DNA of 64,000 nt from Bacillus sp. Cs-700. Lineage in GTDB: Bacteria; Bacillota; Bacilli; Bacillales; Guptibacillaceae. Made by a program: the position numbers and the translations under genes. The notes under the pieces were generated by a model. It worked only from the letters and a program-made list of their open reading frames with translations, was not told the origin of the DNA and did no database searches. The stretch spans positions 2,962,001 to 3,026,000 of the forward strand of contig NZ_CP041063.1 of NCBI RefSeq assembly GCF_011082085.1. The letters run 5' to 3'. Positions within the stretch are counted from its first letter, which is position 1, and each line of letters opens with the position of its first letter. Below are positions 25,011 to 35,904 of this stretch, in pieces.

Positions 25011-25256
25011 TTAAGAAGGATTGATCACTCTTTCAAGTGCTGTTTCATCTGGGTCGCGTGTTTCATCATGCGTCATAAGATCAACGACAGGGCAATAACG
25101 AGTATGACCTTCTGCTACCTTCATGGCACCGACAGCAGCGAGAAGCCAGGCTGAGTTTGACCCCTCTCTAGAAAGCTTGGCGGTTGAATAGGCAAGTAGA
25201 GTGAAACCGGCTGTTAAGCGAATAAAAGCATTTAACATACTAATATTTGGCTTCAT
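25011..25256 (-). CDS. DUF2892 (YgaP transmembrane-like) protein
   Basis: This is an 81-residue protein: MKPNISMLNAFIRLTAGFTL begins a hydrophobic N-terminal part with two likely membrane helices (the second at about 40-50), followed by GHTRYCPVVDLM, typical of the DUF2892 inner-membrane family, and an acidic tail. The ATG at 25256 follows GAAAGGAGA by eight bases. Function unknown. It is divergent from the adenine-deaminase-like gene. Confidence 0.82.
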   Translation of the reverse strand: MKPNISMLNAFIRLTAGFTLLAYSTAKLSREGSNSAWLLAAVGAMKVAEGHTRYCPVVDLMTHDETRDPDETALERVINPS

Positions 25257-25349
25257 TTTAAAATCTCCTTTCTTCATTCACAAATCTAAAGTAGCAACGT
25301 GTCGAAATTATGTTAAAATAAAGAAAACTTCTTGAAGCGGGTGATGGCT

Positions 25350-27089
25350 ATGGCGAAAAGAAAAAATTTATGGACGAAGCAGCAATTACGACAACACGTT
25401 CAAGTTGTGTCTGGAGAACTGCCTCCATCGATCGTTTTCTATCATGCAACTTATTTGAATCATGGACTAAAAAAATGGGTGACATCTAATATATGGGTAT
25501 ATGAAGATCGGATTGTTTACGTTGGCGATAATCTACCCGAAAAGCATCCAACGACTGAATGGATTGATTGCGAAGGACGATGTCTTGTGCCGGGTTACAT
25601 TGAACCGCATGCACACCCATTTCAACTATATAATCCCCTTACTCTTGCTCGATATGCATCTCAGCGGGGAACGACGACAATGATGAATGATAACCTTCTA
25701 TTACTTCTAGGTTTGCCAAAAGAGAAAGCGCTTACATTAATCGAAGAGCTTGATCGGTTTCCTGTTTCCATGTATTGGTGGGCACGATATGATTCGCAAA
25801 CAAAGCTGTTAGATGAAGATATGATTACGAATAAATTGATGAAGGAATGGCTTGCGCACCCATTAGTCATTCAAGGCGGGGAACTGACCGCATGGCCTGA
25901 AGTACTTAGTGGAGATGATGAAATTCTAGAGTGGATGCAAGAGACGCGAAGGCTCGGTAAGCCTGTTGAAGGTCATTTGCCCGGTGCCTCTCTTGCCACA
26001 TTAACAAAGATGGGACTGTTGGGTGTTTCATGTGATCATGAAGCGATGACGGGAGAAGAGGCTATGCGTCGTTTAGAGATGGGTATGATGACATCACTTC
26101 GTTATTCTTCGATCAGGCCAGACCTTCCTGTCATCCTGGAATCTTTACTTAAAAAAGGGGTCACTTCCTTTGATCGAGTAATGATGAATACAGATGGCTC
26201 AACGCCTTCCTTCTTAGAAAATGGCACGACGGACAAGTTAATTGAAATGGCGCTTGAGAAAGGAGTAAGTACAGAAGATGCGTATTCAATGGTGTCATAT
26301 AATGTGGCAAACCACTACGGCATAAGCGATACGCATGGTATGATAGCACCGGGTAGAGTCGCTCATATTAATATCCTTGAATCAAAAGAAAAGCCCCTTC
26401 CTGTTTCCGTACTAGCGGGTGGAAAATGGTTAAAGTGTGACGGAGAAGAAATGGACCAGGACTGGTCTTTTGAGTGGGAAAAGCATGGGCTTACCCGACT
26501 TAACAATAATTGGGAAATAAAGCCTAATGATTTAACGTTTTCAGGTCCAGCAGGAATGGAAATGGTAAATGCGGTGATTACAAAGCCGTATAACTTATCT
26601 GTTGAAACGTCCGTAGACGAGCTTCCGGCAGAATCAGATGAAAGCTTTATCATGCTCCTTAGTCGCGAAGGGGAATGGCGGGTTAATACGATCATTAAAG
26701 GTTTTGCGAATCGAGTGAAAGGTTTTGCCAGTAGTTTTTCGAATACGGGTGATTTTATTCTTATTGGTAAAAGTAAAGCAGATATGATGACGGCTTTTAA
26801 TCGAATTAATGAAATTGGTGGAGGTATCTCACTTGTTGAAGATGGAGAAGTTATTTCCGAAATACAATTACCTCTGATGGGAAAAATGTCCGATCTTCCG
26901 CTTGAAGAATTGATTACAAAGGAAAAACTAATGATCCAAGAACTTGAGGATAGAGGCTATCCGTACAAAGATCCGGTTTATAGCTTGCTGTTCTTCTCTT
27001 CGACGCATTTACCTTTTATTCGATTGACGCAGCAAGGAATTTATGATGTAAAGAGAAAAATGGTACTTTTTCCTTCGATAATGCGTTAA
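25350..27089 (+). CDS. yerA: adenine deaminase-like amidohydrolase (YerA type)
   Basis: This is a 579-residue metal-dependent amidohydrolase of the adenine deaminase family. The metal motif is PGYIEPHAHP near residue 90, followed by VEGHLPGA and SCDHEAMTGEEA, which carry further metal-site histidines. The C-terminal half carries the family domain with GGGISLVEDGEVI. Compared with AdeC, the first motif reads E-P-H-A-H-P rather than D-x-H-x-H. It sits after purD, as yerA does in B. subtilis, supporting a role in purine salvage, but activity is unproven. The start is uncertain: ATG 25350 is preferred, with ATG 25344 and TTG 25332 possible. Confidence 0.85.
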   Translation: MAKRKNLWTKQQLRQHVQVVSGELPPSIVFYHATYLNHGLKKWVTSNIWVYEDRIVYVGDNLPEKHPTTEWIDCEGRCLVPGYIEPHAHPFQLYNPLTLARYASQRGTTTMMNDNLLLLLGLPKEKALTLIEELDRFPVSMYWWARYDSQTKLLDEDMITNKLMKEWLAHPLVIQGGELTAWPEVLSGDDEILEWMQETRRLGKPVEGHLPGASLATLTKMGLLGVSCDHEAMTGEEAMRRLEMGMMTSLRYSSIRPDLPVILESLLKKGVTSFDRVMMNTDGSTPSFLENGTTDKLIEMALEKGVSTEDAYSMVSYNVANHYGISDTHGMIAPGRVAHINILESKEKPLPVSVLAGGKWLKCDGEEMDQDWSFEWEKHGLTRLNNNWEIKPNDLTFSGPAGMEMVNAVITKPYNLSVETSVDELPAESDESFIMLLSREGEWRVNTIIKGFANRVKGFASSFSNTGDFILIGKSKADMMTAFNRINEIGGGISLVEDGEVISEIQLPLMGKMSDLPLEELITKEKLMIQELEDRGYPYKDPVYSLLFFSSTHLPFIRLTQQGIYDVKRKMVLFPSIMR

Positions 27090-27244
27090 ACTATAACAAA
27101 GTAAATCCTTAACGAAATAAAGCACGTGAATTTCTCACGTTCAATTGTTAAAATGAACGCAAAGTGGAATAATAGCGCATCATGATGAGTGCAGAATAGA
27201 AAACATAGACCGATACAGAATGAAGTAAGGAGAGTGGATGTATA

Positions 27245-27541
27245 ATGCAAATTGATAAACTTCGAGGTAAAACACTGGACCAATTGTTTGAAGCGATTCT
27301 TTCATTAAAAGATCTAGAAGAGTGTTATTTATTCTTTGACGACTTAGCGACTGTGAACGAAATACAATCTCTCGCTCAACGATTGGAAGTAGCAAGGATG
27401 CTTCGTGAAGGATTTACGTATCATAAAATTGAAACGGAAACAGGCGCAAGCACAGCGACGATTTCCAGAGTGAAGCGTAGTTTAAATTATGGAAATGACG
27501 GGTATCAAATGACGCTTGATCGCGTCCATAATAACGAGTAG
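27245..27541 (+). CDS. yerC: YerC/TrpR-like DNA-binding protein
   Basis: This is a 98-residue helical protein with a TrpR-type helix-turn-helix: EIQSLAQRLEVARMLREG, then TYHKIETETGASTATISRVK. It lacks the tryptophan-pocket logic of true TrpR and is expected to be a DNA-binding regulator of unknown target. It lies between yerA and pcrB, as in B. subtilis, although yerB is absent here. AAGGAGA precedes the start. Confidence 0.9.
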   Translation: MQIDKLRGKTLDQLFEAILSLKDLEECYLFFDDLATVNEIQSLAQRLEVARMLREGFTYHKIETETGASTATISRVKRSLNYGNDGYQMTLDRVHNNE

Positions 27542-27574
27542 AAAAATGAGCCGGTTTCCGGCTCATTTTTGTTT
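27542..27574 (+). terminator. yerC terminator
   Basis: The perfect 13-bp stem AAAAATGAGCCGG/CCGGCTCATTTTT (27542-27554 with 27558-27570) with a TTT loop begins one base after the yerC stop codon. Confidence 0.93.
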
Positions 27575-27603
27575 TGGTTTGAGGGTTGCTGTAATGCAGA
27601 TTA

Positions 27604-27634
27604 CCGCGGAATTATTAAGAAATTCGCGGGAATA
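27604..27634. repeat. second locus of the CGCGGAATTA phased repeat
   Basis: CCGCGGAATTA (27604-27614) and TTCGCGGGAATA (27623-27634) are spaced 20 bases apart, the same unit and period as the five-copy array at 3443-3535. It again lies directly behind a transcription terminator. Confidence 0.8.
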
Positions 27635-27668
27635 TGACTCGGTGGTATTCACGTGTTCAAATGAAATG

Positions 27669-27709
27669 CCTCCAGCGCATGACGGACCTAAACGCCCACT
27701 TCCGCTTTT
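27669..27709 (+). repeat. right-end fragment of the hairpin repeat
   Basis: CCTCCAGCGCATGACGGACC and the following CTAAACGCCCACTTCCGCTTTT match the right end of the two fuller copies at 27711-27832 and 27836-27954. No left arm or centre is recognisable, so this is a partial copy. Confidence 0.7.
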
Positions 27710-27710
27710 C

Positions 27711-27832
27711 GTTGATCCAGCTGCAGTGGGCCAAATCTTCCGGCTGTTTCGCCCAATCGAATGAGACAAAAAGCGTCTCAGTCTCATGGGCTCCAACATC
27801 CTACAGATTTAAACGGGCCCACTTCCGCTTTT
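27711..27832 (+). repeat. hairpin repeat, degenerate copy
   Basis: A left end (GTTGATCCAGCTGCAGTGGG), a central hairpin with TGAGAC/GTCTCA and GCCCA/TGGGC pairings, and a right end (CTCCAACATCC...CCCACTTCCGCTTTT) follow the same plan as the copy at 27836-27954 but with more differences. It contains no coding potential I trust. Confidence 0.7.
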
Positions 27833-27835
27833 CAT

Positions 27836-27954
27836 GTATCCAGCTACAGCGTCCAGCCTCTCGATCGCTTCACCCCATCAAATGAACACAAAGACCGTGT
27901 TCTTTTGATGGGGCTCCAGCGCTTGTCGAGGCTAAACGGACGCTTCCGCTTTTA
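27836..27954 (+). repeat. hairpin repeat, well-preserved copy
   Basis: This is an element of about 119 bases that can fold end to end. The left arm AGCGTCCAGCCTCTCGATCG matches the reverse complement of the right arm (AGCGTCCgtttAGCCTCgacaaGCGCT). The centre is a strong stem CCCCATCAAA/TTTGATGGGG (27873-27882 with 27904-27913) with an inner GAACAC/GTGTTC. I recall similar GCTCCAGCGCTTGTCG...CTTCCGCTTTT elements in other Bacillaceae, but have not checked. It ends 14 bases before the pcrB -10 box. Confidence 0.8.
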
Positions 27955-27964
27955 GGGTATTCTT

Positions 27965-27973
27965 TGATATAAT
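27965..27973 (+). promoter_or_regulatory. extended -10 promoter of pcrB-pcrA-ligA-camS
   Basis: TGATATAAT is a consensus extended -10 (TGn-TATAAT). No good -35 is visible: the expected position falls inside the right end of the hairpin repeat (CGCTTCCGCT). It lies 36 bases before the pcrB start. Confidence 0.65.
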
Positions 27974-28008
27974 CCAATTTATGAGGAAAAGTGGGAGGAA
28001 GGGTTAGG

Positions 28009-28698
28009 ATGTTTGATTTTCTAGAGTGGAAGCATGTGTTTAAGCTGGATCCGAATAAGGAGATTGAAGATTATGATCTTGAGGCGATTTGTGAGTCTGG
28101 GACGGATGCGGTGATTGTTGGTGGTAGTGATGGTGTGACGCTTGATCGGACGTTAGATTTACTTGCTAGAATTCGCCGTTACGCGGTACCATGTGCTCTT
28201 GAGGTGTCGACTGTGGAAGCAGTGACCCCAGGCTTTGATTTTTATTTTATTCCAACCGTGTTGAATACGGAAGACAGCCGTTGGGTAACGGGTTTGCATC
28301 ATGAAGCTGTAAAAGAGTTTGGTGAGATTATGAATTGGGATGAAATCATTATGGAGGGGTACTGTATTCTCAATCAGGATTCTAAGGTTGCTCAGTTAAC
28401 TTCTGCTCATACTAATCTTGATGAAGAAGATGTACTTGCTTATGCGCGAATGGCAGAAAAGATGTTCAAACTGCCGATTTTTTATGTGGAATACAGTGGA
28501 ACCTATGGAGATAAAGAACTTGTTCAGAAGGTAAGCCGCGTTCTTGATGAGACGAAACTTTTCTACGGTGGAGGAATTGATTCGCCGGAGAAAGCAAAAG
28601 AAATGGCTGCTTCTGCAGATACTGTTATTGTTGGGAATATTATTTACGATAATATCAAACAAGCGATTAAAACAGTTGCTGCTGTGAAAGGAAATTGA
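28009..28698 (+). CDS. pcrB: heptaprenylglyceryl phosphate synthase PcrB
   Basis: This is a 229-residue TIM-barrel prenyltransferase that joins heptaprenyl diphosphate to glycerol-1-phosphate, making an archaeal-type ether lipid precursor in Bacillaceae. Recognised by [29 protein letters not shown] and the phosphate-binding [13 protein letters not shown] and TVIVGN. The ATG at 28009 lies 10 bases after GGAGG; an in-frame GTG at 27991 precedes the Shine-Dalgarno and is rejected. It leads the pcrB-pcrA-ligA-camS cluster. Confidence 0.96.
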   Translation: MFDFLEWKHVFKLDPNKEIEDYDLEAICESGTDAVIVGGSDGVTLDRTLDLLARIRRYAVPCALEVSTVEAVTPGFDFYFIPTVLNTEDSRWVTGLHHEAVKEFGEIMNWDEIIMEGYCILNQDSKVAQLTSAHTNLDEEDVLAYARMAEKMFKLPIFYVEYSGTYGDKELVQKVSRVLDETKLFYGGGIDSPEKAKEMAASADTVIVGNIIYDNIKQAIKTVAAVKGN

Positions 28699-28761
28699 TT
28701 CTCTCCTATCGATCAGGTAAAATAAGAGATAAGAACATACGTTTGTGAGGAGTGCGAAAAC

Positions 28762-30984
28762 ATGCAACGAATAGTTGATAAGTTATTAAACGGATTAAAC
28801 CCCGAACAACAGGAAGCGGTCAAGCACACGGATGGACCGCTTTTAATTATGGCTGGAGCAGGCAGTGGAAAAACGAGAGTGCTCACGCATCGAATCGCGT
28901 ACCTTCTTGTTGAGAAACAGGTCTCTCCATGGAACATCCTTGCGATTACTTTTACAAATAAAGCGGCGCGAGAAATGAGAGAACGAGTGAATTCCATTAC
29001 AGGCCCGGTTGCCGAAGACATTTGGATTTCAACGTTCCACTCGATGTGTGTCCGAATTTTAAGAAGAGACGGGGATCGCATTGGCATTAATCGGAACTTT
29101 ACAATTCTTGATTCTGGTGACCAGTTGACGGTAATCAAGAAAATTTTGAAGGAACAAAACGTCGATCCTAAGAAATTTGAGCCACGAGGGATTTTAGGAA
29201 GTATTAGCTCTGCTAAGAATGAACTAGAAACGCCGGAAGACTATAAAGCAAACGCCAAAGGACCGTATGAAAGTGTTGTTGCGGATGCATATGAACAATA
29301 TCAAAAGCAGCTCCGTAAAAACCAGGCGCTCGACTTTGATGACTTGATTATGAGAACTATTACGCTCTTTAAAAAGGTGCCAGAAGTGCTGGAATTCTAT
29401 CAGCGTAAATTTCAGTACATTCATGTGGACGAGTATCAAGATACGAACAAAGCACAATATGTTCTTGTCAAATTAATGGCTGAGAAATATCAAAACCTTT
29501 GCGTAGTAGGTGATTCCGATCAGTCGATCTATCGCTGGCGCGGGGCTGATATTCAAAATATCCTCTCGTTTGAAAAAGACTATCCAAGTGCACGTGCGAT
29601 CTTCCTTGAGCAAAACTATCGTTCGACAAAGAAAATTCTTCAAGCGGCGAATGTAGTGATTGAAAACAACATGAATCGAAAACCTAAAAAATTATGGACC
29701 GATAATGATGATGGCCCGCACATTACGTATTATCAAGCCAATGATGAACATGATGAGAGTCGCTTTGTAACAGGGAAAATCCTTGATATGGTGAATAGCG
29801 GAAAGCGAACGAATGCACAAATTGCGATTCTTTATCGGACGAATGCACAGTCTCGAGTGATTGAGGAAATTTTAAATAAGTCGAACATTCATTACAACAT
29901 TGTCGGCGGTACAAAGTTCTACGATCGTAAAGAAATTAAAGACGTTCTTGCCTATCTTCGTCTTATTGCAAACCCGGATGACGACATTAGCTTACTTAGA
30001 ATCGTCAATGTTCCAAAGCGCGGTGTCGGTGCATCGACTATGGACAAGGTAGCGCAATATGCAGCTAATCAAGATATTTCTATCTTTACAGCGCTTCAAG
30101 AGGTTGAACAGATTGGCTTAAGTGCCCGTTTTACGAAGTCCCTTAAAACATTTGGTAATCAAATGGCCAATTGGTCGCAAATGCAGGAATATTTAGCGGT
30201 ATCTGAACTTGTTGAAGAAGTGATTGATAAATCGGGCTATCGAGATGCACTACGAAACGAGAACACCATTGAATCACAAACCAGACTTGAAAATATTGAT
30301 GAATTTCTTTCTGTAACGCAGGAGTTTGAGAAAGCAAGTGAAGACAAGAGCTTGATCGCTTTTCTAACGGATCTCGCCCTGGTTGCAGATATTGATAAGT
30401 TGGATGAGGATGAAAACGAGCAAAAGGAAGCTGTTACGCTCATGACTCTTCACTCAGCGAAAGGCTTGGAGTTCCCGGTCGTTTTCCTTATCGGGATGGA
30501 AGAAGGCGTGTTTCCGCATAGTCGCTCCCTATTTGAGGAAGAAGAAATGGAAGAAGAACGCCGACTTGCTTACGTAGGTATTACAAGGGCAGAAGAAGAG
30601 TTGTTTTTAACAAATTCTCGTCTTCGAACGCTTTATGGGAAAACGAATGCCAATCCTGTCTCTCGCTTCATTGGTGAAATTCCAGAAGAATTACTTGAAA
30701 AGCAAGGACAGGAAAAGCCTGCAACACCGTTTGGAGGGACAAGTTCTCGTCCTTCTTCAAGACCTGCTACTCCTAAAACCCCGAGACGCCCTCAGCTGAC
30801 TTCAACAGGTGGAGATTCACTGGACTGGAAGGTAGGAGACAAAGCGAGCCACCGCAAGTGGGGAGTTGGAACGGTTGTTAGCGTGAAAGGTGATGGCGAT
30901 TCGACTGAGCTTGATATTGCATTCCCAAATCCAGTTGGAATCAAGCGCTTGCTAGCAAAATTTGCGCCAATTGAAAAGCAATAG
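28762..30984 (+). CDS. pcrA: ATP-dependent DNA helicase PcrA
   Basis: This is a 740-residue SF1A (UvrD-type) 3'-5' helicase needed for repair, rolling-circle plasmid replication and clearing stalled RNA polymerase. Helicase motifs in order: [15 protein letters not shown] (Walker A), [20 protein letters not shown] (Walker B), [22 protein letters not shown] and [17 protein letters not shown]. The C-terminal Tudor-like domain ([18 protein letters not shown]) binds RNA polymerase in homologs. It has normal length and no disruption. Confidence 0.98.
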   Translation: MQRIVDKLLNGLNPEQQEAVKHTDGPLLIMAGAGSGKTRVLTHRIAYLLVEKQVSPWNILAITFTNKAAREMRERVNSITGPVAEDIWISTFHSMCVRILRRDGDRIGINRNFTILDSGDQLTVIKKILKEQNVDPKKFEPRGILGSISSAKNELETPEDYKANAKGPYESVVADAYEQYQKQLRKNQALDFDDLIMRTITLFKKVPEVLEFYQRKFQYIHVDEYQDTNKAQYVLVKLMAEKYQNLCVVGDSDQSIYRWRGADIQNILSFEKDYPSARAIFLEQNYRSTKKILQAANVVIENNMNRKPKKLWTDNDDGPHITYYQANDEHDESRFVTGKILDMVNSGKRTNAQIAILYRTNAQSRVIEEILNKSNIHYNIVGGTKFYDRKEIKDVLAYLRLIANPDDDISLLRIVNVPKRGVGASTMDKVAQYAANQDISIFTALQEVEQIGLSARFTKSLKTFGNQMANWSQMQEYLAVSELVEEVIDKSGYRDALRNENTIESQTRLENIDEFLSVTQEFEKASEDKSLIAFLTDLALVADIDKLDEDENEQKEAVTLMTLHSAKGLEFPVVFLIGMEEGVFPHSRSLFEEEEMEEERRLAYVGITRAEEELFLTNSRLRTLYGKTNANPVSRFIGEIPEELLEKQGQEKPATPFGGTSSRPSSRPATPKTPRRPQLTSTGGDSLDWKVGDKASHRKWGVGTVVSVKGDGDSTELDIAFPNPVGIKRLLAKFAPIEKQ

Positions 30985-31000
30985 TCATTTTAGAAGGTGA

Positions 31001-33010
<2,010 letters not shown>

Positions 33011-33023
33011 GGAGAGGAATTTA

Positions 33024-34271
33024 ATGCCAAAGAAGCAAACGTTCATCGTTAGTATCATGGCTCTTTCGCTCGTATTATCCGGTTGTGTTCCGAGTTTTAT
33101 GAAGGGCGAGCAGGACGATACAGTAAAGGTGAATGATTCAGAAGGCGAAGAAAGTGAAGAAATGATTGTAAGTGAAGATATAAAAACTTCAGAGACGTAC
33201 TATCGTTCGGTGTTAGATAAAGAAGGGGAAAAAAATTCTCTTGATACTTCACAAGTTAGAGGATTAATTACGGCGGGTGTTGATAACCGTCTGGATGTTG
33301 ATGCGCTTGAAATGGGATTGATTCGACTTTCTCAAGAACAATTTGATCCTGATAAGTATTTCTTTAAAGAAGGACAGCTGTTTGATACAGAGCAAATCCA
33401 TGGCTGGTTGTATCGTGATAACGGTGTAACAAAGAAAGAAGCTGAGAAAGATAAAGAGAAAGAAGTAAATGTAGGGCTGAATCCACAGCTCGGTGTAGAA
33501 GAAAATCCTGCACAATACGAGCAAGTCATTGAAGCAGAGAAGAAAAACCCTAAATTCCTGTCTTATATTCATGAACAGGATTATTATGTTCAGAACAAAG
33601 ATGAAGAATTGCAGTTAGGCGGAGTTTCGATTGCCTTATCGCTTTATTCTGAATATCCATACTCGGTTCTTGATGAAAATGGTTTGAAGTATACCGGGTC
33701 GGTAAAGTTAGATAAAGATGAAGTGGTTGCCAAGGCAAAAGAATCGATTAAACCAATCGTTGAGAAAATTCGAGCCGAGCATGACGTGCCAATCATGTTT
33801 ACGCTCTTCTTAGAGCAGCCACGCCAATCGGTTGTCCCAGGTAACTTCGTGGCAAGCACGATTGTAGAGAAAGGTAAATCTAGCCCTGAGTCATGGAAAG
33901 ATTTAAATGAAAAATACATTGCATTTCCTTCATCTGCCGCTGATGAGGAATATCCAGCAGAAGCTGAGAAGTTTGATGACTTCACACGCGAAATACAGGA
34001 TTTCTTTCCGAACTTTGTAGGAGTCATTGGAACGGGCTTCTATAAACAAGATGAACTTTCTCAATTAAAGATTGAGATTCCAATTCAGTTCTATAGCAAA
34101 TCTGAAGTGATTTCGTTCACCCAGTTTGTAAATGGACTCGTTAAAAAGCGTAATGATACTTTTCCTCAAGATTTACCTGTCTCGATCTATATCACAAGCA
34201 ACGGAGAAACAGAAAGTTTGATTGTGAAGGATCCTAACGAAGAAGAACCGTTTGTTCATATTTATCAATAA
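33024..34271 (+). CDS. camS: CamS-family lipoprotein (YerH)
   Basis: This is a 415-residue surface lipoprotein. The signal peptide ends in the lipobox LSGC, with lipidated Cys21, followed by an acidic linker. The rest matches the CamS/YerH family, whose Staphylococcus and Enterococcus members release a sex-pheromone peptide from the signal sequence; the mature protein's role is unknown. It sits 13 bases after ligA and ends the cluster at a strong terminator. Whether a pheromone-like peptide is released here cannot be told. Confidence 0.92.
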   Translation: MPKKQTFIVSIMALSLVLSGCVPSFMKGEQDDTVKVNDSEGEESEEMIVSEDIKTSETYYRSVLDKEGEKNSLDTSQVRGLITAGVDNRLDVDALEMGLIRLSQEQFDPDKYFFKEGQLFDTEQIHGWLYRDNGVTKKEAEKDKEKEVNVGLNPQLGVEENPAQYEQVIEAEKKNPKFLSYIHEQDYYVQNKDEELQLGGVSIALSLYSEYPYSVLDENGLKYTGSVKLDKDEVVAKAKESIKPIVEKIRAEHDVPIMFTLFLEQPRQSVVPGNFVASTIVEKGKSSPESWKDLNEKYIAFPSSAADEEYPAEAEKFDDFTREIQDFFPNFVGVIGTGFYKQDELSQLKIEIPIQFYSKSEVISFTQFVNGLVKKRNDTFPQDLPVSIYITSNGETESLIVKDPNEEEPFVHIYQ

Positions 34272-34275
34272 AAAT

Positions 34276-34306
34276 AAAGCCCTCCCGTTGTCTCGGGAGG
34301 GCTTTT
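34276..34306. terminator. bidirectional terminator between camS and znuA
   Basis: The perfect 12-bp stem AAAGCCCTCCCG/CGGGAGGGCTTT (34276-34287 with 34294-34305) has A and T flanks. It lies between converging genes. Confidence 0.93.
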
Positions 34307-34307
34307 G

Positions 34308-35288
34308 CTATTCTGATAGAGCTTTTTCTAGTGTTTGAATGTTTTGTTCCATTAAAGTGAAATACGTTTCATCATTTTCGATATCTTCTTCTGTTAAGAC
34401 AGAGAGGTTATGAATGCGAAGCGTTTCAAGACCGAGTTCTTGTTGAACTGCTTTTGCTGGCTTTGGCGTAGCATTTTGTTCAAAAAGCATATACTTCAAA
34501 TTGTAACTTTTAGCTGTTTCAATAATATCTTCTAACTGTTTTTGCGTAGGTTCTTGAGATGGTGAAAGGCCAGATACACTTAATTGTTTAAGTCCATAGC
34601 GACTTTCCCAGTAGCTATAGGCATCGTGCGAAATAAGGAACTCTTTTTTCGGTGCACTTTCAGCTATTTCACGGAATTCTTTATCAAGAGCTAAGAGCTC
34701 TTCCTCTAATGATGAAAAATTAGACTCAAATGTTTTCTTATTATTAGGATCAATTTCTATAAGTGCATGTTTAATATTTTCTGCCTGCTGGATAGCGAGG
34801 GTTGGATCAATCCAAATGTGTGGATTCACATCGCCATGATCGTGATCGGCGTGCTCTTCATCAGCATGTTCTTCATGCTCTCCTTCTTCATCAGCATGCT
34901 CTTCATGTTCTTCTCTTGTTTCATCAAAGTGAATTCCTTCAGCGGCTTCAAGCGTCATGACGTCTTCATTTTTTAACGTATCTTTAGCAGCATCAGCAAA
35001 TCCTTCCATGCCTGCTCCATTGTAAATAAACAAATCGGATTCAGCTAACTCTGTCATTGTTTTCGTCGTTGGCTCGAAACTATGTGCGTCACTGCCAGGA
35101 GGAATGATGGATTCAGCGGTTACGTATTCTCCGCCAATTCGTTCAGCAAAATATTCAAGAGGATAAAGTGTTGTATAAATGGTTAGCTTTCCATCCGTAT
35201 TTGAGTCTGAATCTTCTTGACCACAACCGACTAGGATAAGCGTAGATATAGATAGTAAGAATGCCACTGTTAAAAAGCGATTTTTCAT
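34308..35288 (-). CDS. znuA: zinc ABC transporter substrate-binding lipoprotein
   Basis: This is a 326-residue cluster A-I (ZnuA/AdcA) binding protein anchored by a lipobox (LILVGC, Cys22). It has the metal-binding histidine in PGSDAHSFEP, a long His/Glu/Asp-rich loop at about 130-155 (EEHEEHADEE...HADHDHGD) typical of zinc rather than manganese binders, NPHIWIDP and SHDAYSYWESRYGL. A near-perfect Zur box lies just upstream. No permease or ATPase gene is next to it, so it must work with ZnuBC encoded elsewhere. Confidence 0.94.
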   Translation of the reverse strand: MKNRFLTVAFLLSISTLILVGCGQEDSDSNTDGKLTIYTTLYPLEYFAERIGGEYVTAESIIPPGSDAHSFEPTTKTMTELAESDLFIYNGAGMEGFADAAKDTLKNEDVMTLEAAEGIHFDETREEHEEHADEEGEHEEHADEEHADHDHGDVNPHIWIDPTLAIQQAENIKHALIEIDPNNKKTFESNFSSLEEELLALDKEFREIAESAPKKEFLISHDAYSYWESRYGLKQLSVSGLSPSQEPTQKQLEDIIETAKSYNLKYMLFEQNATPKPAKAVQQELGLETLRIHNLSVLTEEDIENDETYFTLMEQNIQTLEKALSE

Positions 35289-35330
35289 AAGCGATTTTCC
35301 CTTCCCTAAGTTTCTCTGCCAATCATTATA

Positions 35331-35346
35331 TCGTAATCATTACGTT
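35331..35346. promoter_or_regulatory. Zur box upstream of znuA
   Basis: TCGTAATCATTACGTT contains the perfect 13-base palindrome CGTAATCATTACG (35332-35344), matching the Bacillus Zur operator TCGTAATNATTACGA. It lies 42 bases before the znuA start. This supports repression by Zur when zinc is plentiful. Confidence 0.9.
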
Positions 35347-35660
35347 TTGCAAACAGTAACCTTTCCGATTTATTGAATTTTGATGAAGAACTTAATGAAG
35401 GACGAAAAATAAGTTTGGAATTGACCATTTAATACGGTATGAAAAGAAGAGAAACGCGGCAATCTATAAAAAAATATTTCAATTCGAAGGTTAACATTAC
35501 AAAATGATGGGTAAATGTTACTAAAGTATGTCGAAGCTTCACATAAACAGCAACTTATTTAAATAAATTTTCTTGAATACTTATGACATAAAAGTTGCTA
35601 AAAGAAGGAAATAAACTCCTTTAGTGAATTTTTATTCATTAAAAAGTTTATCTTATAATA
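35347..35660. other. AT-rich intergenic stretch with no recognised feature
   Basis: About 310 bases between the znuA control region and the opuE promoter. I see no convincing reading frame, RNA gene or palindrome in it, only AT-rich sequence with short runs of A and T. Confidence 0.5.
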
Positions 35661-35665
35661 TTTTC

Positions 35666-35695
35666 ATTGTTCTGAAAAATATTTTGTGATATAGT
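35666..35695 (+). promoter_or_regulatory. opuE promoter with a possible CodY site
   Basis: The extended -10 TGATATAGT (35687-35695) has a weak -35 TTGTTC 17 bases before it. ATTGTTCTGAAAAAT (35666-35680) matches the CodY motif AATTTTCWGAAAATT at 12 of 15 positions and overlaps the -35. The promoter call is fair; the CodY call is tentative. Confidence 0.5.
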
Positions 35696-35793
35696 AATCA
35701 TTGGTTTGCAAAGGACTAATGGTCTACATCAATAATTTGAATTCACAGGAAAAATGCATAGCTGTGAATATTGACTTTGGAGGGGGTGAAAGT

Positions 35794-35898
35794 GTGGAAT
35801 ACACCTTAACTACCGCAACATGGTTCTGGTTACTTATACCAATGCCTTTATTAGTCGTATTATCAATAATAACTTTTTTTACCGAAAGGAGAGAATAG
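35794..35898 (+). CDS. 34-residue symporter accessory protein
   Basis: The reading MEYTLTTATWFWLLIPMPLL, then VVLSIITFFTERRE starts at a GTG preceded by GGAGGGGG and holds one hydrophobic span with a charged tail. It ends six bases before the sodium/proline symporter. Short one-span proteins in this position are known next to Na+/solute symporters in Gram-positive bacteria and are called symporter small accessory proteins. An in-frame extension back to 35701 has no ribosome site and is not used. Its function is presumed to be stabilising or tuning the transporter. Confidence 0.78.
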   Translation: MEYTLTTATWFWLLIPMPLLVVLSIITFFTERRE

Positions 35899-35904
35899 TA
35901 CTCG

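Noticed and set aside
27516-27955. Three plus-strand frames and one minus-strand frame of 64-83 codons in the hairpin-repeat region
   Set aside because: They lie in repeated palindromic DNA and share repeated peptide stretches such as HFRFS only because the DNA is repeated; no Shine-Dalgarno sites.
35701-35793. 31-residue extension of the symporter accessory protein
   Set aside because: The extension overlaps the promoter region and has no ribosome site, while the internal GTG has GGAGGGGG.
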